Shown piece by piece: positions 10,110-20,307 of a stretch of DNA of 43,705 nucleotides. Position 1 is the stretch's first letter; every line of letters starts with the position of its first letter. The notes beneath the pieces were generated by a model that did no database searches, was not told the DNA's origin, and was given only the letters and a program-made list of their open reading frames with translations. Source of the DNA: Mycoemilia scoparia (Eukaryota > Kickxellomycota > Kickxellomycetes > Kickxellales > Kickxellaceae); NCBI GenBank assembly GCA_027575805.1, contig JANBPU010000135.1, positions 1-43,705 of the forward strand. Direction: 5' to 3'. The position numbers and the translations under genes are program-made.

Positions 10110-10893
10110 TTGTGGTTTTTGTTTATCGCTGAATGGTGTTTAAACTACGTTCATTTCTTCATTTATTTATCTCATTAAACTCATACAAATATGGTCAAGT
10201 TTCCTACTACTTTAGGCAAAAAAGTCCCGAGAGTTACATATCTAATCAGCCTGCTATTGGGCCAAAACCTGGAATCCATTCCTCCTTATACCCTGTATTT
10301 GATCACTAATGAAATTTCACTATATTTACATTTGAATTGAATTCTTTTATTGTCTTTGATCTGTGATATTTTGTGGTATGCGTAAAAAGCATAAACTAAG
10401 TGTTCTAAAATGTTAATGGTCAAATGCTTTCATGACATATATAAAGAAACTTTGAATGTGATATAAAAGACATTACAAAGATGAAAATACGGGCTCCAGG
10501 GTGAAATGTATTCCAAAAATTATATTATTGAACTTGGAAACTTGTTTTAAATTGAAACGTCCGTCAGAGTTCCATCAATGCATTCACACGGAGACAAATT
10601 AAAAATAGAATTACGACTTCCCTAAACCAGAAAAACTGTTAAAAGAAAATTCTGTATGTAAGTAGTTGTGTTATATCTCCTGGATAAACAGCACCTGAAA
10701 TGACAAGGTCTTCTCTGAAAGTGTACCAGAATAATGTCTCCAATATTACCATAAAATGTATGGCATATGGGCCAATTTTTCTGGAGGTGTTGAGGGTACA
10801 GAATTTTTCTCATTTGATGGAGAATCTGTCAAATGTATGGATATGGTAGTGCAAAAACTAGATCCTTTTCGACTAGTATACCAGACGGATATT
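10110..10893. other. 3' flank of the aminopeptidase and a stretch of coding-like fragments on the minus strand
   Basis: A family-2 miniature element lies at 10206-10320. On the minus strand between about 10893 and 10600, three different frames each give short protein-like runs without a start (for example YPSGILVEKDLVFALPYP and DSPSNEKNSVPSTPPEK). They lie directly downstream of the small membrane-protein ORF at 10894-11175. They may be remnants of a decayed longer gene; I cannot identify it. Confidence 0.35.
10206..10320 (+). mobile_element. Family-2 miniature element
   Basis: Shares CTTTAGGCAAAAA, GTCCC.GAGAGTTACATAT, TTGGGCCAAAACCTG and the end GATCACTAATGAAATTTCAC with the copies at 13540, 13918, 37695 and 42114. 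It is about 115 bp, has no coding capacity, and lies about 100 bp downstream of the aminopeptidase stop codon. Confidence 0.7.
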
Positions 10894-11175
10894 TTAGTTT
10901 TGCTTCAATTTGGCTCCATCAAAAGCCCTTTGTATAGAAGCAGAGAGCTCGGAGTTGATATGGCTATTGCAGCTACAATTGCAACTTGAGGTGGTGGTGC
11001 TAGAGCTCTCGCTGCTGTTAATACTAGAACTGCTTTGACTGTTGTGACTGCTATCTGTGAGGTTTCCATCTCCATTTTCATCCTTGATGAACTTGAACAA
11101 CGTGTACTGCTCGTAGGCTAGAATTACAACTATCCCAAGGATTATAAACACTGATCGAATATATTTAAAAGGCAT
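10894..11175 (-). CDS. Small predicted single-pass membrane protein, possibly the 5' end of a broken gene
   Basis: It begins at an ATG and encodes 93 residues. A short basic N-terminus (MPFKYIR) is followed by a hydrophobic segment of about 15 residues (SVFIILGIVVILAY), then a hydrophilic Ser/Asn/Thr-rich stem with NCSCN. This layout resembles the cytoplasmic tail, signal anchor and stem of Golgi type II enzymes, which is inference from shape only. The frame stops at 10894 after AKLKQN, yet the next bases in another frame continue with coding-like residues (SQIEAKLKYPSGILVEKD). A frameshift or a missed intron may therefore have cut off a catalytic domain. I do not recognise the family. It could also be a chance frame. 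Confidence 0.35.
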   Translation of the reverse strand: MPFKYIRSVFIILGIVVILAYEQYTLFKFIKDENGDGNLTDSSHNSQSSSSINSSESSSTTTSSCNCSCNSHINSELSASIQRAFDGAKLKQN

Positions 11176-12750
11176 CTTAGTTGTGGCAACTTAAAGTGTT
11201 TTGTTTAATTTATGTCATTATGCAAGTAAAAATATTTAAAGATGTGTCTTTACCTATCAGGAGTACACCATAGAATGTTGGTATGTATTGTGGCTCTTGG
11301 ACCATAGCTCGACTGAGGAGCTGCACTGGAATCGGCGTAGATTCTACATTACTACTTTTGGTCATTTCCCTAAACTCACACCAGTCTCTAATACACTTGA
11401 GCTTATATTTAATAAATCAATATAACAAAATAACGCAAGTGATGAATAAAGAAGAGAGATTATTGACAACTAAGCCAAAAAAGGTAAAATTCTGTTAAAA
11501 AGGATCCGTGCAGTATACATACCTTTTATACAAAATTTTAATTATAGCGTCCTTTACTATATATATATATATATTGATATTCAGTTCATAGCAGTTGGAA
11601 ATCAAGAATTGTATAGACTCAAGAATGGATGATAAATCTTGCAAATCGGTCGAAATTCTTTATTTATTTTCTACATCAAATTCTTGAATTGATTGATTTT
11701 GAGACTATGGCTCTTTTTCTTTGTCAAAGTGATGTGCAGTTAGGTTGCATGCAATCAAGATTTCACCCCTTTAGGAGGAATATAACTTGTTGCAAATCAA
11801 AGTCCCTAGAAAATATATATGTTATATACAAAGATATTGTATCGAAACTCCAGTAGTTTCTCGTATAGGTTGTATAAGACAAGCCTGTTTTGATATAATT
11901 TACAAGGCTCTTTTTGATGGTTCATGTGTACATGTAAAAGTGAGAGGTGATGTAATAGTGACCAAATAAAATGTGATGAATCGATGACAAGTCATCAAGA
12001 AGAGAGAACTGTGATTTTTGATTTTTATATTATGATTCACAATATGGCGTATTGTTAAGTATACTTCATATGGGTAGTTATTTTTGAAGGGTGACCATTT
12101 ACTAACAAATGTTGATCTCACATTTAGCTGTGATTGCCCCTTTAATCGGTGGCCACCAAAAGTCACCCTTCATAAATTATGATCCATATTTGCTTAATTC
12201 TAGCGATTTAAAAATATATTTATTTGATAATGATCAATGTCAGTCATAGGACTAAATTGGGGAAAAGCTATTAAGCGAAAAGTCGCAACACCACAAAATA
12301 ATTGTTTCATTATTGCACAGCTTTCAATTCAAGTGGGCCCAATAATATAATTTAATGGTGAATACCTTGTTGCCTCAAATCATTCTCTGAAGCCTGTGAA
12401 AATACAAAGAACACTAAAGCTTTGCTGGGTTGAGTTACTTTTCCTAGTATACAACAACGTCCTCGTGTTTTGTTTGTTTACACTCAGCTTCATTAAGCGC
12501 ATCTTGAGTTCGTATACATATCAACTGAGAGAAGATTCAGGGAATACAAATGTACACCATCTATGAAGCTGCAGGTCTACGCTACGGAGCAGTCAACATT
12601 TTTCTGTCAAGTTGTCTAATAAGTGCTCAACAAAATACTAATGTAACATCAGTTTGAATATTTTATCTATGAATACTTTGACAGGGCTACCAGGGTTTGT
12701 TGCAAAAAAAAAGTAGTATAAATACATCGCTGGTTCTCTGGTTTTCAAAA
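11176..12750. other. AT-rich intergenic DNA with one family-1 element
   Basis: It includes a short AT microsatellite near 11561-11573 and the miniature element at 12068-12189. Short frames are all AT-rich and start-poor. I see no supported gene or RNA. Confidence 0.45.
12068..12189 (-). mobile_element. Family-1 miniature inverted-repeat element
   Basis: Left end ATATGGGTAGTTATTTTTGA and right end TCACCCTTCATAAATTATGA followed by TCCATAT. The interior in reverse orientation holds TTAGCTGTGATTGCCCCTTT and GGTGGCCACCAAAAG. About 122 bp with no coding capacity. Confidence 0.8.
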
Positions 12751-12751
12751 T

Positions 12752-13042
12752 TCAGTTACTATTTATTTCACGCCGATTAGACTCATTTACCATTTGTTTT
12801 TTACAAGGTTCCAGAGATAGTTTGTTGATATTTTCATTACGAATTGCAGTGTAGGTGGCATTCAAGTCCCTACGTTGTGAGAGGATCACTGATCCTCTCA
12901 CAAAGACCACAGCCACAATTGGCAACATACTCTCACTCTTAGCTGCTATTTCAGCCCCACCCTCTGTATAGCTACAGCTATCGTGATTGCAATCAGAACA
13001 AGCAAAAGACACCACTAGAAGCACCCCAATACCAATCATCAT
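12752..13042 (-). CDS. Small predicted secreted or membrane protein, unidentified
   Basis: This 96-residue frame starts at ATG-ATG. It opens with a hydrophobic segment (MMIGIGVLLVVSFAC) that could be a signal peptide, followed by a Cys-containing stretch (CSDCNHDSC). A second hydrophobic run (LPIVAVVFVRG) precedes a charged tail with NATYTAIRNENINKL. Base composition is less AT-biased than the surrounding DNA, which favours past or present coding. Its first 92 bases recur as a degenerate inverted copy at 13100-13193, where the frame is interrupted by a stop. No family recognised. It may be a gene fragment rather than an expressed gene. Confidence 0.3.
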   Translation of the reverse strand: MMIGIGVLLVVSFACSDCNHDSCSYTEGGAEIAAKSESMLPIVAVVFVRGSVILSQRRDLNATYTAIRNENINKLSLEPCKKQMVNESNRREINSN

Positions 13043-13193
13043 TTCACTGTTTCTGTTTTATAGCTAGGTTCGGCAATCATATTGAAGTATAATCGCAAAA
13101 TGATGATTGGTGTTAGGGTACTTCTAGAGTTGTCTTTTGCTTTGCGGATATTGCAATAACGTTAGTTGTAGTTATACTGAGGGTGAGGTTGAG
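12951..13193. repeat. Imperfect inverted repeat: arms 12951-13042 and 13100-13193
   Basis: The minus-strand start of the ORF at 13042 (ATGATGATTGGTATTGGGGT) recurs on the plus strand from 13100 (ATGATGATTGGTGTTAGGGT). Similarity continues for about 92 bases at roughly 80-85 percent by eye. A 57-bp spacer separates the arms. The plus-strand arm has a stop in frame (CAATAA), so it is a dead copy of the same 5' end. Confidence 0.7.
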
Positions 13194-13409
13194 GTACAAT
13201 GGTCTAATGAAAGATCTAGGCTGGTGATGGCGAGAGGATGTTGGCTTTGATTGCTGTTGAGATTATAAAGCTGGGCCCGTGAAGGTAGTGAGAATAGGGG
13301 CTTTCTAGAGGAATCGTGGGTACTGTCAACTTAGCTACTTGATCATATGATATTCCTGGCATTATAGTATCAATATATTTCCTTGGCAAAAGCCAAATTG
13401 CATTTTGAA

Positions 13410-13533
13410 CATATGGATCATAATTTTTGAAGGGTGAAAGATTACTAGTACAACTGGACATCCATTTGGCTGTGATTCCCCTATAATCACTGGTCACCAA
13501 AAAGTATACCCTTCAAAAATTATGATCCATATG
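13410..13533 (-). mobile_element. Family-1 miniature inverted-repeat element
   Basis: A well-kept copy: CATATGGATCATAATTTTTG at the left mirrors CAAAAATTATGATCCATATG at the right, so the ends are near-perfect inverted repeats. The interior in reverse orientation has ACTGGACATCCATTTGGCTG and CCCCTATAATCACTGG. It ends only a few bases before a family-2 element. Confidence 0.85.
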
Positions 13534-13539
13534 GCCATA

Positions 13540-13661
13540 TTTCACAAGGCTTTGGGCAAAATGAGACCCCAGGAGTTACATATAAAGTGTCTGATGATTG
13601 GGCCAAATTCCGAGAGCCCATTTCTGCCTACAGTATGCTTGATCCCAAGTGAAATCTCGCC
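13540..13661 (+). mobile_element. Family-2 miniature element
   Basis: Starts TTTCACAAGGCTTTGGGCAA and ends TGATCCCAAGTGAAATCTCG. The sub-terminal parts GGGCAAAATGAGACCCC and GAGCCCATTTCTGCC are inverted partners, so this family also has imperfect terminal inverted repeats. It directly abuts a family-1 copy. Confidence 0.75.
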
Positions 13662-13917
13662 ATATAATAGTAGTATGTGAATATAAATTCCCTAATGGTC
13701 GTTTGATCTGGTTTGCATGTTTCTTTCTCAAATCCCACTTTCTTTATAAACTGAAGAGAGAGGACACATGATAATCATTTTTACTATTCATGAATTTGCA
13801 ATTTGCATAGCATTTATATTGTATTCAATTGAATAAAGGGGCATGAATTGACTGAAGGAGCTGAGAGTATTGTCCAAAATTATTTATGTGCCATGCTTCG
13901 CATTATAGAAGTGGTGC

Positions 13918-14036
13918 AATTTCACTAGTGATCAAGCATATTGTAAGCAGAAATGGGTCCTCAGATTGTCCTAATCATCAGCCATTTGTTTTGCAACTCC
14001 TGAGGACTCATTTTTGTCTAAGGCCTTGAGAAATCT
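13918..14036 (-). mobile_element. Family-2 miniature element
   Basis: Reverse orientation: ATTTCACTAGTGATCAAGC at the left and GTCTAAGGCCTTGAGAAATC at the right. The internal pair AGCAGAAATGGGTCCTCAG and CTGAGGACTCATTTTTGTCT shows the inverted-repeat structure clearly. About 119 bp. Confidence 0.75.
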
Positions 14037-15396
14037 AGCCATCTTGGCTATATTTTGTGAATAGACATTGCAGAGTATAAATGTATCAGAGCACCAAGAT
14101 AAATTTGCATAAATACATAAAAATGCATGAATAGACCTGATTCCATGTTAAACAAGGGCGGGTTCTCATGACCGAATGGAACATGTGCGCAGGAGTCTAG
14201 TTTGCTGGCACATTCAGAATATCTTCACACTCCTGATGTGGGGAATTTTTAGCTTTAACTGAGGAAACGTAATCACAGACCACATTCCATTATGTATGCG
14301 TATCCTTGTGTGACTGTTAGATTGATCAATTAGCCTAGAAAAAACCACGCTCCTTAGTGGCAAGCAAACAAGTTTTATTTGGCCATCACGGCCCCAAGCC
14401 AGTAGGCCTATTAATCATTTGTCTAGCCAGTTGGCTAACTGTCTGCCGCCAAGCGGTAGAGCAGTAGCAAGTAAGTAGTGGTGGATGTGGATTGATGTTT
14501 ACACAGCGGCAGAATGATTAAAGCTACATTTGCATTCCCTATGCTAGCTAGCCAATGCCCAGCACGCTTGTAATACCTGCGTTGGTTTTACCCACCAATG
14601 ACAAGGGCTGTGGTAACAGCATGATTTGAAACAAGTACGTGTGAGAGCTGAGCCCTGAAAGCTCCACTAGCTAATCCTGTTTGGAATATGAATGACTCTG
14701 GTCTTCCATATGCGTGGTGGATTGTACGCCACCAGCATCACACCTGCATCCTATTCATAGCTTAACTCAGTCCCTTCTTCATCTTGTCACGTCCTACCTC
14801 CTCGTTCTGGTCTCTTTTCTATATTTAACCTTTCCTTTCCTCTTCTCACCAGTCTTATTATTTCCCATTTTTCTTCTTTCCTTATAGACGGACAGGCTCT
14901 ATATTGATTTCCATTGTTTTCTCACTCTATCTCCTTTTTACAACATTGTTTGGACCTTTATTTTAGTTTTCATCAAAGAAACCAAATAACCAACTCCCGT
15001 CTTTCATACTTCCCTCTTCCACCCCTTCCCAAAGTATCTCACATACGTGTTTACTTCTACTATTACTATTAGCATCAATATTACTACTGCTCTTGTCGGT
15101 TGCTATTAGATAGCGTTCCCATACATACGCCCAAGGCTTTTCTTCTTTTTATATATACCCTTGCTGCTGTCCTTCAAGTACATACACACATACATATACA
15201 TTTCATTACCTTTTGTTTCATTTTAGACCAACTACAACTCTGTGACACAACTTTCGGTCGATACTTGCAAAGGGCCTCTTTCTTTCTTGACGATACTTTA
15301 TATTCCTTTTATAACGACGCCCATTCATTCTCAAATACCAAGAAACGCACGCATACCATACTAATCCTCTCCTCAGAAATTTAAATAACCATATAA

Positions 15397-17165
15397 ATGA
15401 TTGACGACAAATATATTGGAATGGCTTTGGCCATGTCCTCGAGCCTCTTAATTGGAACTAGTTTCGTATTGACTAAAAAGGGCTTAATGGACACTACACA
15501 GAAATATGGCAAGTATTTAAATTCGCATAGTTATTCATGTATGCACATTGCTGTTATGCGCCAATTTGAATATCTTTGGCATTCATAATGTGACACTATA
15601 CTAATATCTCTAATATATTTGTGCATACATATATGTATATAGGCTCAGCTACTGATGGCCTGGCATATGTCAAAAATTTTCTATGGTGGTCAGGGATGGT
15701 AGCAATGGGTCTAGGCGAGGTTGCCAATTTTGCCGCGTATTCCTTTGCTCCCGCTATACTCGTAACGCCGTTGGGTGCATTGTCCGTCATAGTTGGCGCC
15801 ATATTAGCATCAATATTTTTGGGCGAACGAATTCACGATATTGGAAAAGCTGGCTGTGCATTATGTCTATTGGGTTCAGTCGTCGTAGTATTGAATGCTC
15901 CTGAAGATGGTGAAATTGTATCAGTTGATCAGATATTAAATATGGCTGTTCAATGGCCATTTTTGATTTATGGTACTCTGGCTGTTGGCGTTATTGTGTA
16001 TATGATATTTAAGGTGGCTCCAACTCATGGAACGAAGTCTCCTTTGGTATATTTGACCATCTGTTCGCTAGCTGGATCTTTGACAGTTACTGCATGCAAA
16101 GGATTTGGTATTGCCCTCAAATTGACATTGTCAGGTCATAACCAGTTCAAGTATTTGTCGACATATATATTTGCCATTATTGTGGTTGCGTGTATCATGG
16201 TTCAGATGAATTATTTCAATAAGGCGCTTGACCAGTTTAGTACAAATGTTGTGACACCTATTTACTACGTGTTTTTTACCACGGCTACTATTTTTGCCTC
16301 CGTTATGCTTTTCCAAGGATTTACTGATTCGACCCCATCGGCAGTCGTATCACTTCTGTGTGGGTTCCTTACGATATTTATTGGTGTCTTTTTGCTCAAC
16401 AGTGTACGTGATCAGAACCGGAGTTTGTCGCAGCATGAGATGGAGTCTATTGCTGCTGGACCAAGCCATCGGGTCAGCCGTCACTTTGATTCTGCTGGAT
16501 CGGCAGCTGCTCCACCTGGTGGTGGTTCAGGCGGTCATTATTCTATTGTCGATTATGTTGATGTCACTGAAGAGGATTTGACAACAACTATTACTACCAA
16601 TACATCGACTTCATCAGATAACGAGGACTATGATCCAAGACGTCCCGTTATGAAGGGCAGCGTTAGTGCTGGCGATAATGGCCGTAAGCTGTATATGAGG
16701 AACAGCGATAGAGTCGGCAGCAGAATCAATCTCGTAATCGATAATTATGGTAATGAGCGGTATTCATCTTCATTCGACAACAGTGCTCCAAGAATCGCCG
16801 GCAGCACTGCTGCTAGTGGTAGTAACGATGGAGCTCAAAGTGTTTATCGAAGAATGTCATTCAGTTCACTAAACCACCAGCACAATCACCCACTCTCTGA
16901 TGAAAGCGAGACTGATACAGCGAACCAGAAACTCAAAATGAAAGACGAATCTTCTGATGACCATCATGATTACGTCGATGGATCCATGTCGCAAGCAATC
17001 AAACCAGAAAATGCATCTTCCTCAGTACGATCCAAGCTGCTGTATTATGGACGTGAGTCCCTGGACAATCTTGAATCAGCATCAACTTTCAAACTAGCCA
17101 ATGGTGGTGGTGCTGGACGTCGTTGTTCAAGAGACGCTATTAGATCCGGAAAGAGTAAGAACTGA
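15397..17165 (+). CDS. NIPA-type magnesium transporter (DUF803 family)
   Basis: This membrane protein belongs to the NIPA family, which carries Mg2+ and related ions; the exact substrate here is inferred from the family. Coding sequence is join(15397-15508, 15643-17165), 544 residues. The 134-bp intron uses a GC donor (G|GCAAGT) and an AG acceptor (TATATAG); only this splice keeps the frame and restores the family phrase KKGLMDTTQKYG-SATDGLAYVKN. Residues 5-300 give about nine hydrophobic segments, including GEVANFAAYSFAPAILVTPL and LGALSVIVGAILA. The remaining ~240 residues are a hydrophilic Ser/Asp/Asn-rich cytoplasmic tail, longer than the family core requires. The start is the ATG at 15397, which places the first transmembrane helix at the N-terminus as in relatives. 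The gene converges on the phosphatase gene. Confidence 0.92.
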
Positions 17166-17470
17166 GTAGAAAAAATAAGTGTATATTTAAATTTGGATGT
17201 GTTAAAATCCAAAAAAATATGTGATTTATAAGCTCTCAGAATATTCGGTGGAACAAGCAGAGCTACTTGTGATTGGCTTGACTGTGTGTTGTTTATATTT
17301 ATACAAGTTGTTGATTTATCTATCTACAGTTTTCTTTTGTAACGTGTATACTACTACTCCAAGATTTTCTATTTCATTTTCGTTTATATTTTTATCACAC
17401 TGCCTTTTGTGTCTTGAGATCTGTGTGCAGGACATACATACACAATATAAGACTTGAAAATATATTTTTT

Positions 17471-17582
17471 ATATGGGTAGTAGTTATTTTTGAAGGACTA
17501 TATAGAGTCACTTGTTTGGCTGGGATTGCGCCTATAATCTTTGGCCACCAAAAGTCACCCTTCAAAAATTATGATCCTTATG
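17471..17582 (-). mobile_element. Family-1 element, short sub-type
   Basis: Left end ATATGGGTAGTAGTTATTTT. It has a shortened interior (GAAGGACTATATAG then TTGGCTGGGATTGCGCC) and a right end ACCCTTCAAAAATTATGATC. It matches the copy at 40238-40349 at all but about seven positions, including the same internal deletion, so the two form a recent sub-family. It lies about 305 bp downstream of the NIPA stop codon. Confidence 0.85.
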
Positions 17583-17620
17583 ATCTTTTTTTACTTCTGT
17601 CGTGAGGTAGTATGGCTGTG

Positions 17621-17726
17621 CATATGGGTAATAACCTTTGAAGGGTATACCCTTTGGTGATCAATTATTATTATAAAAGGGCAACCACAATCAAATGAGT
17701 TGCCATCCTTCAAAAATAACCGCATG
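17621..17726 (+). mobile_element. Family-1 miniature inverted-repeat element, degenerate
   Basis: Starts CATATGGGTAATAACCTTTG and ends TCCTTCAAAAATAACCGCAT. The interior keeps CCCTTTGGTGATCA and AAAAGGGCAACCACAATCAA in forward orientation. It sits only 38 bp from the previous copy and in the opposite orientation. Confidence 0.7.
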
Positions 17727-18240
17727 CTCTAGAATTTAACAATTTATTTGATTAGAAGACTATGCAGCAAAATTCATGACAAAAGCAGTATAATATGTAG
17801 TTTGATAGGATGAAGGAAGAACGATGAGAAGGAGTTAGACACAAAAAGGGGAAATAAAAGATTATAAACCACAAATTGGAACAATCAGAAAAGACCAACA
17901 AAATATAGATACTACTAAAAAGTAAGATAAAAGGGGAGAGAAAGAGAGAGAGAGTATTTATAGTTCAAAAGGTAAATAATTGAAGTTAGATAGTGAGGTT
18001 GACAAATCACATTTATGTCATTTAGAAAAGTCATCATAATAAACATAAATACTCAACATAACTACACAACAAATAATATTGGTTCTATTGAGAGGATTAG
18101 TGTTTTCACCACTTAGTATTATTATTGCTGCTGCTGCTGCTGCTATCGCTGGTATGACCATCAATACTGGAGGCGGGCAGACAATAAGAAGTATCGATCC
18201 AAATTGACACTCAGGACACAGATTATATATATTATTATAG

Positions 18241-19665
18241 TCAGATGTAGATGGCATTAGTTTGAGCATATCTGGCGCATCTATAACAAAACAAATACTG
18301 CGAATATGTCTGAACCATAGTAACCCTCTGTTTACGATAGTACCCAACCAACTCATTAATAATATCACCGCCATATTCACCCCCCGAAATTTCCAAGAAC
18401 CGAATAGCAATGTCCAGCACACAATAGGCGCCGGATCTTCCACACCCTGCACTACAATGCACGACCGTAGGCCCATTATGAACCGGCAAAATCTTCATGG
18501 TTTCGTCATCGATCAGCTTGATGGCTACGGGGATTCCAAAATAATCCGATACGCGAACTGGCAACAAGTGATGAACATTAGGCATCAACACGACCTCGAT
18601 GTATTTATGGAATTTCAAAAACCTCACCACGTCATTGGGGGCTCCATGGTCCGGCCATTCTTTGTATAGGAAGTGGTGGACAATAAAAGCACTGTGAGTT
18701 TCTTTATGATACATTAGGATCTGTCGGATTTCAAACATATCATTGTCAATAGACTTTTTCTGCAAAAGCGAGACTTTGACGCCCACAGTGTCCAGGTATA
18801 TGGCGTCGGAGCCGTCAGGGGAGTCGGGCCAATACTGGGTGCTCTTCTCGACTACCTGTCCATTATCCCTGACCTCATGGGTATTGGTTAACATTACGAT
18901 CTTTGGACACTTTTGTTCCCATACCATTTGCCAAAAATCCTTGATTGTGTTTTGGAGCGGTGCTTGGGTACATATGTACGAATCTTGTGGCCCATTGTTG
19001 AATCCAAAATTGGGTGGTGGGGTTACATAGCTGGCATTGATATAATCATTTTTGCCCCTACGGCTTTCGAGGCCATTGATTAGTTTGACACGATTGTAGT
19101 CGAATGGCAATATATCGCAATATCTATTCAGCCCCACTACATGGGGTTCAAGAGCATGGTTTATATTGACACTTATGCTGTCTTCTCTTCTTGGTTTACA
19201 ATATGGCTTTGTGGCTTGCTTCGTATCCTTGGGTATGGCACCGTCAACGATTACGGGCCGATCTCCATCTTTATTGGTTGCAGTTTCGATACTCAAACCA
19301 TCGCCACCACCGCTCCCATTGCTGCTGCCAGCCCCATTATCTTGCTGTTTGGTGGGATAAGAATGGGAAGAAGGGGAAGGAGAGTCGGAATTAGAACCAG
19401 CCACAGGTTCGGACAATGCTGAAGATGATGCATTGTTATTAGTGGCCTCGCCATTTTCAACATCGGGATACAAAGCCTTAAGTTCAGGAGGCAATACATC
19501 AGCAATGGGCTTTGTTAGACTATCCACGTCGTCTCCTTTAAGCTTTATGAAATCATTATAAATCTTTGTTTCAAATTCGTCGGTACCAAAAGTCCGGATA
19601 AATTGACGGAAGGAAAATTCGAGATTTCTGCTGCGATAAGCCGGATTGGATTTTGATGGTTGCAT
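18241..19665 (-). CDS. Protein tyrosine phosphatase, fungal Pyp/Ptp2-Ptp3 style
   Basis: It removes phosphate from phosphotyrosine; fungal relatives act on MAP kinases, and that target is inferred here. The 474-residue protein has an Asn/Ser/Gly-rich N-terminal region to about residue 170 and then the phosphatase domain. Visible signatures are NRYCDILPFDYNRVKL near 183, DYINASYV, the WPD loop WPDHGAP near 335, the catalytic loop HCSAGCGRSG near 402, and the Q-loop VQTYSQYLFCY near the end. GCGR after the catalytic cysteine's loop resembles Pyp/Ptp2/Ptp3 more than Ptp1. Between the WPD and catalytic loops there are some 30 extra residues (VRVSDYFGIPVAIKLIDDET region), longer than usual. The product ends only some 12 residues past the Q-loop helix, so a 3' exon could be missing. 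The single exon starts at the ATG at 19665. Confidence 0.9.
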   Translation of the reverse strand: MQPSKSNPAYRSRNLEFSFRQFIRTFGTDEFETKIYNDFIKLKGDDVDSLTKPIADVLPPELKALYPDVENGEATNNNASSSALSEPVAGSNSDSPSPSSHSYPTKQQDNGAGSSNGSGGGDGLSIETATNKDGDRPVIVDGAIPKDTKQATKPYCKPRREDSISVNINHALEPHVVGLNRYCDILPFDYNRVKLINGLESRRGKNDYINASYVTPPPNFGFNNGPQDSYICTQAPLQNTIKDFWQMVWEQKCPKIVMLTNTHEVRDNGQVVEKSTQYWPDSPDGSDAIYLDTVGVKVSLLQKKSIDNDMFEIRQILMYHKETHSAFIVHHFLYKEWPDHGAPNDVVRFLKFHKYIEVVLMPNVHHLLPVRVSDYFGIPVAIKLIDDETMKILPVHNGPTVVHCSAGCGRSGAYCVLDIAIRFLEISGGEYGGDIINELVGYYRKQRVTMVQTYSQYLFCYRCARYAQTNAIYI

Positions 19666-20128
19666 TGTGTCTGCGTGTGTGTGTGTTTAGATAACAATAA
19701 CCGCTGTGTATGTGACAGAGTATGCTTGGATAATAATATGGATTTGTGTTTCTTTGTCCGTGTATAAGTGTGGGAGTAGGGGTATTTGAGGTTTGATTGA
19801 AATGTAAATGCGTTTAATAATTGGGAGTGTACTTTAGGAATTATACCGATAGTAGGAATTGTTTTTCGAGAGTGTATATATACGAGTTTAAGCTCTCGAG
19901 TGCTTTGTCGTTTTCTAGTGTATGTAAGCAGGTTGAATTGTGAGCTTGTTGAAAGCTTAATTCGACACTGCTGTTGAATTGTAGGTTAAATTGGCTGAGG
20001 CGATAATAACAAGAATGCCAATGGCAATGCCAAAGCTAGTAGAGGTTAGAGTATTTTAAATACAAGAATGACCGGGTAGAAAGGTAAAAGATGATATATG
20101 GCAAAGAACCAAGAAACTGGATACAATC

Positions 20129-20132
<4 letters not shown>

Positions 20133-20208
<76 letters not shown>

Positions 20209-20307
20209 NNNNNNNNNNNNNNNNNNNNNNNNNNNNNNNNNNNNNNNNNNNNNNNNNNNNNNNNNNNNNNNNNNNNNNNNNNNNNNNNNNNNNNNNNNNN
20301 NNNNNNN

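Larger units (their letters stand above)
13194..15396. other. Intergenic region with a cluster of miniature elements and the NIPA gene promoter
   Basis: It holds one family-1 element (13410-13533) and two family-2 elements (13540-13661 and 13918-14036). From about 14300 to 14750 the DNA is more GC-rich than its surroundings but has no long frame. From 14760 to 15396 the plus strand is strongly pyrimidine-rich, typical of a fungal promoter and 5' leader. A leader frame at 15100-15384 is not convincing as a gene. Confidence 0.5.
17166..18240. other. Convergent intergenic gap between NIPA and phosphatase genes with two family-1 elements
   Basis: Both neighbouring genes end here. It contains the elements at 17471-17582 and 17621-17726 and a short GA run near 17940. 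A (CTG)n-like trinucleotide run sits near 18127-18145. Open frames overlapping the elements are repeat-derived. No gene supported. Confidence 0.5.

Noticed and set aside
15100..15384. 94-codon frame just upstream of the NIPA gene
   Set aside because: Begins at a TTG in the pyrimidine-rich leader; composition follows the leader bias and no domain is seen.
18120..18150. CTG trinucleotide run considered as a polyglutamine or polyalanine coding tail of the phosphatase
   Set aside because: It lies beyond the phosphatase stop codon and I found no in-phase splice that would include it.
18018..18476. Overlapping minus-strand frame at the end of the phosphatase gene
   Set aside because: Shadow of the phosphatase in another frame; its alanine run comes from a trinucleotide repeat.
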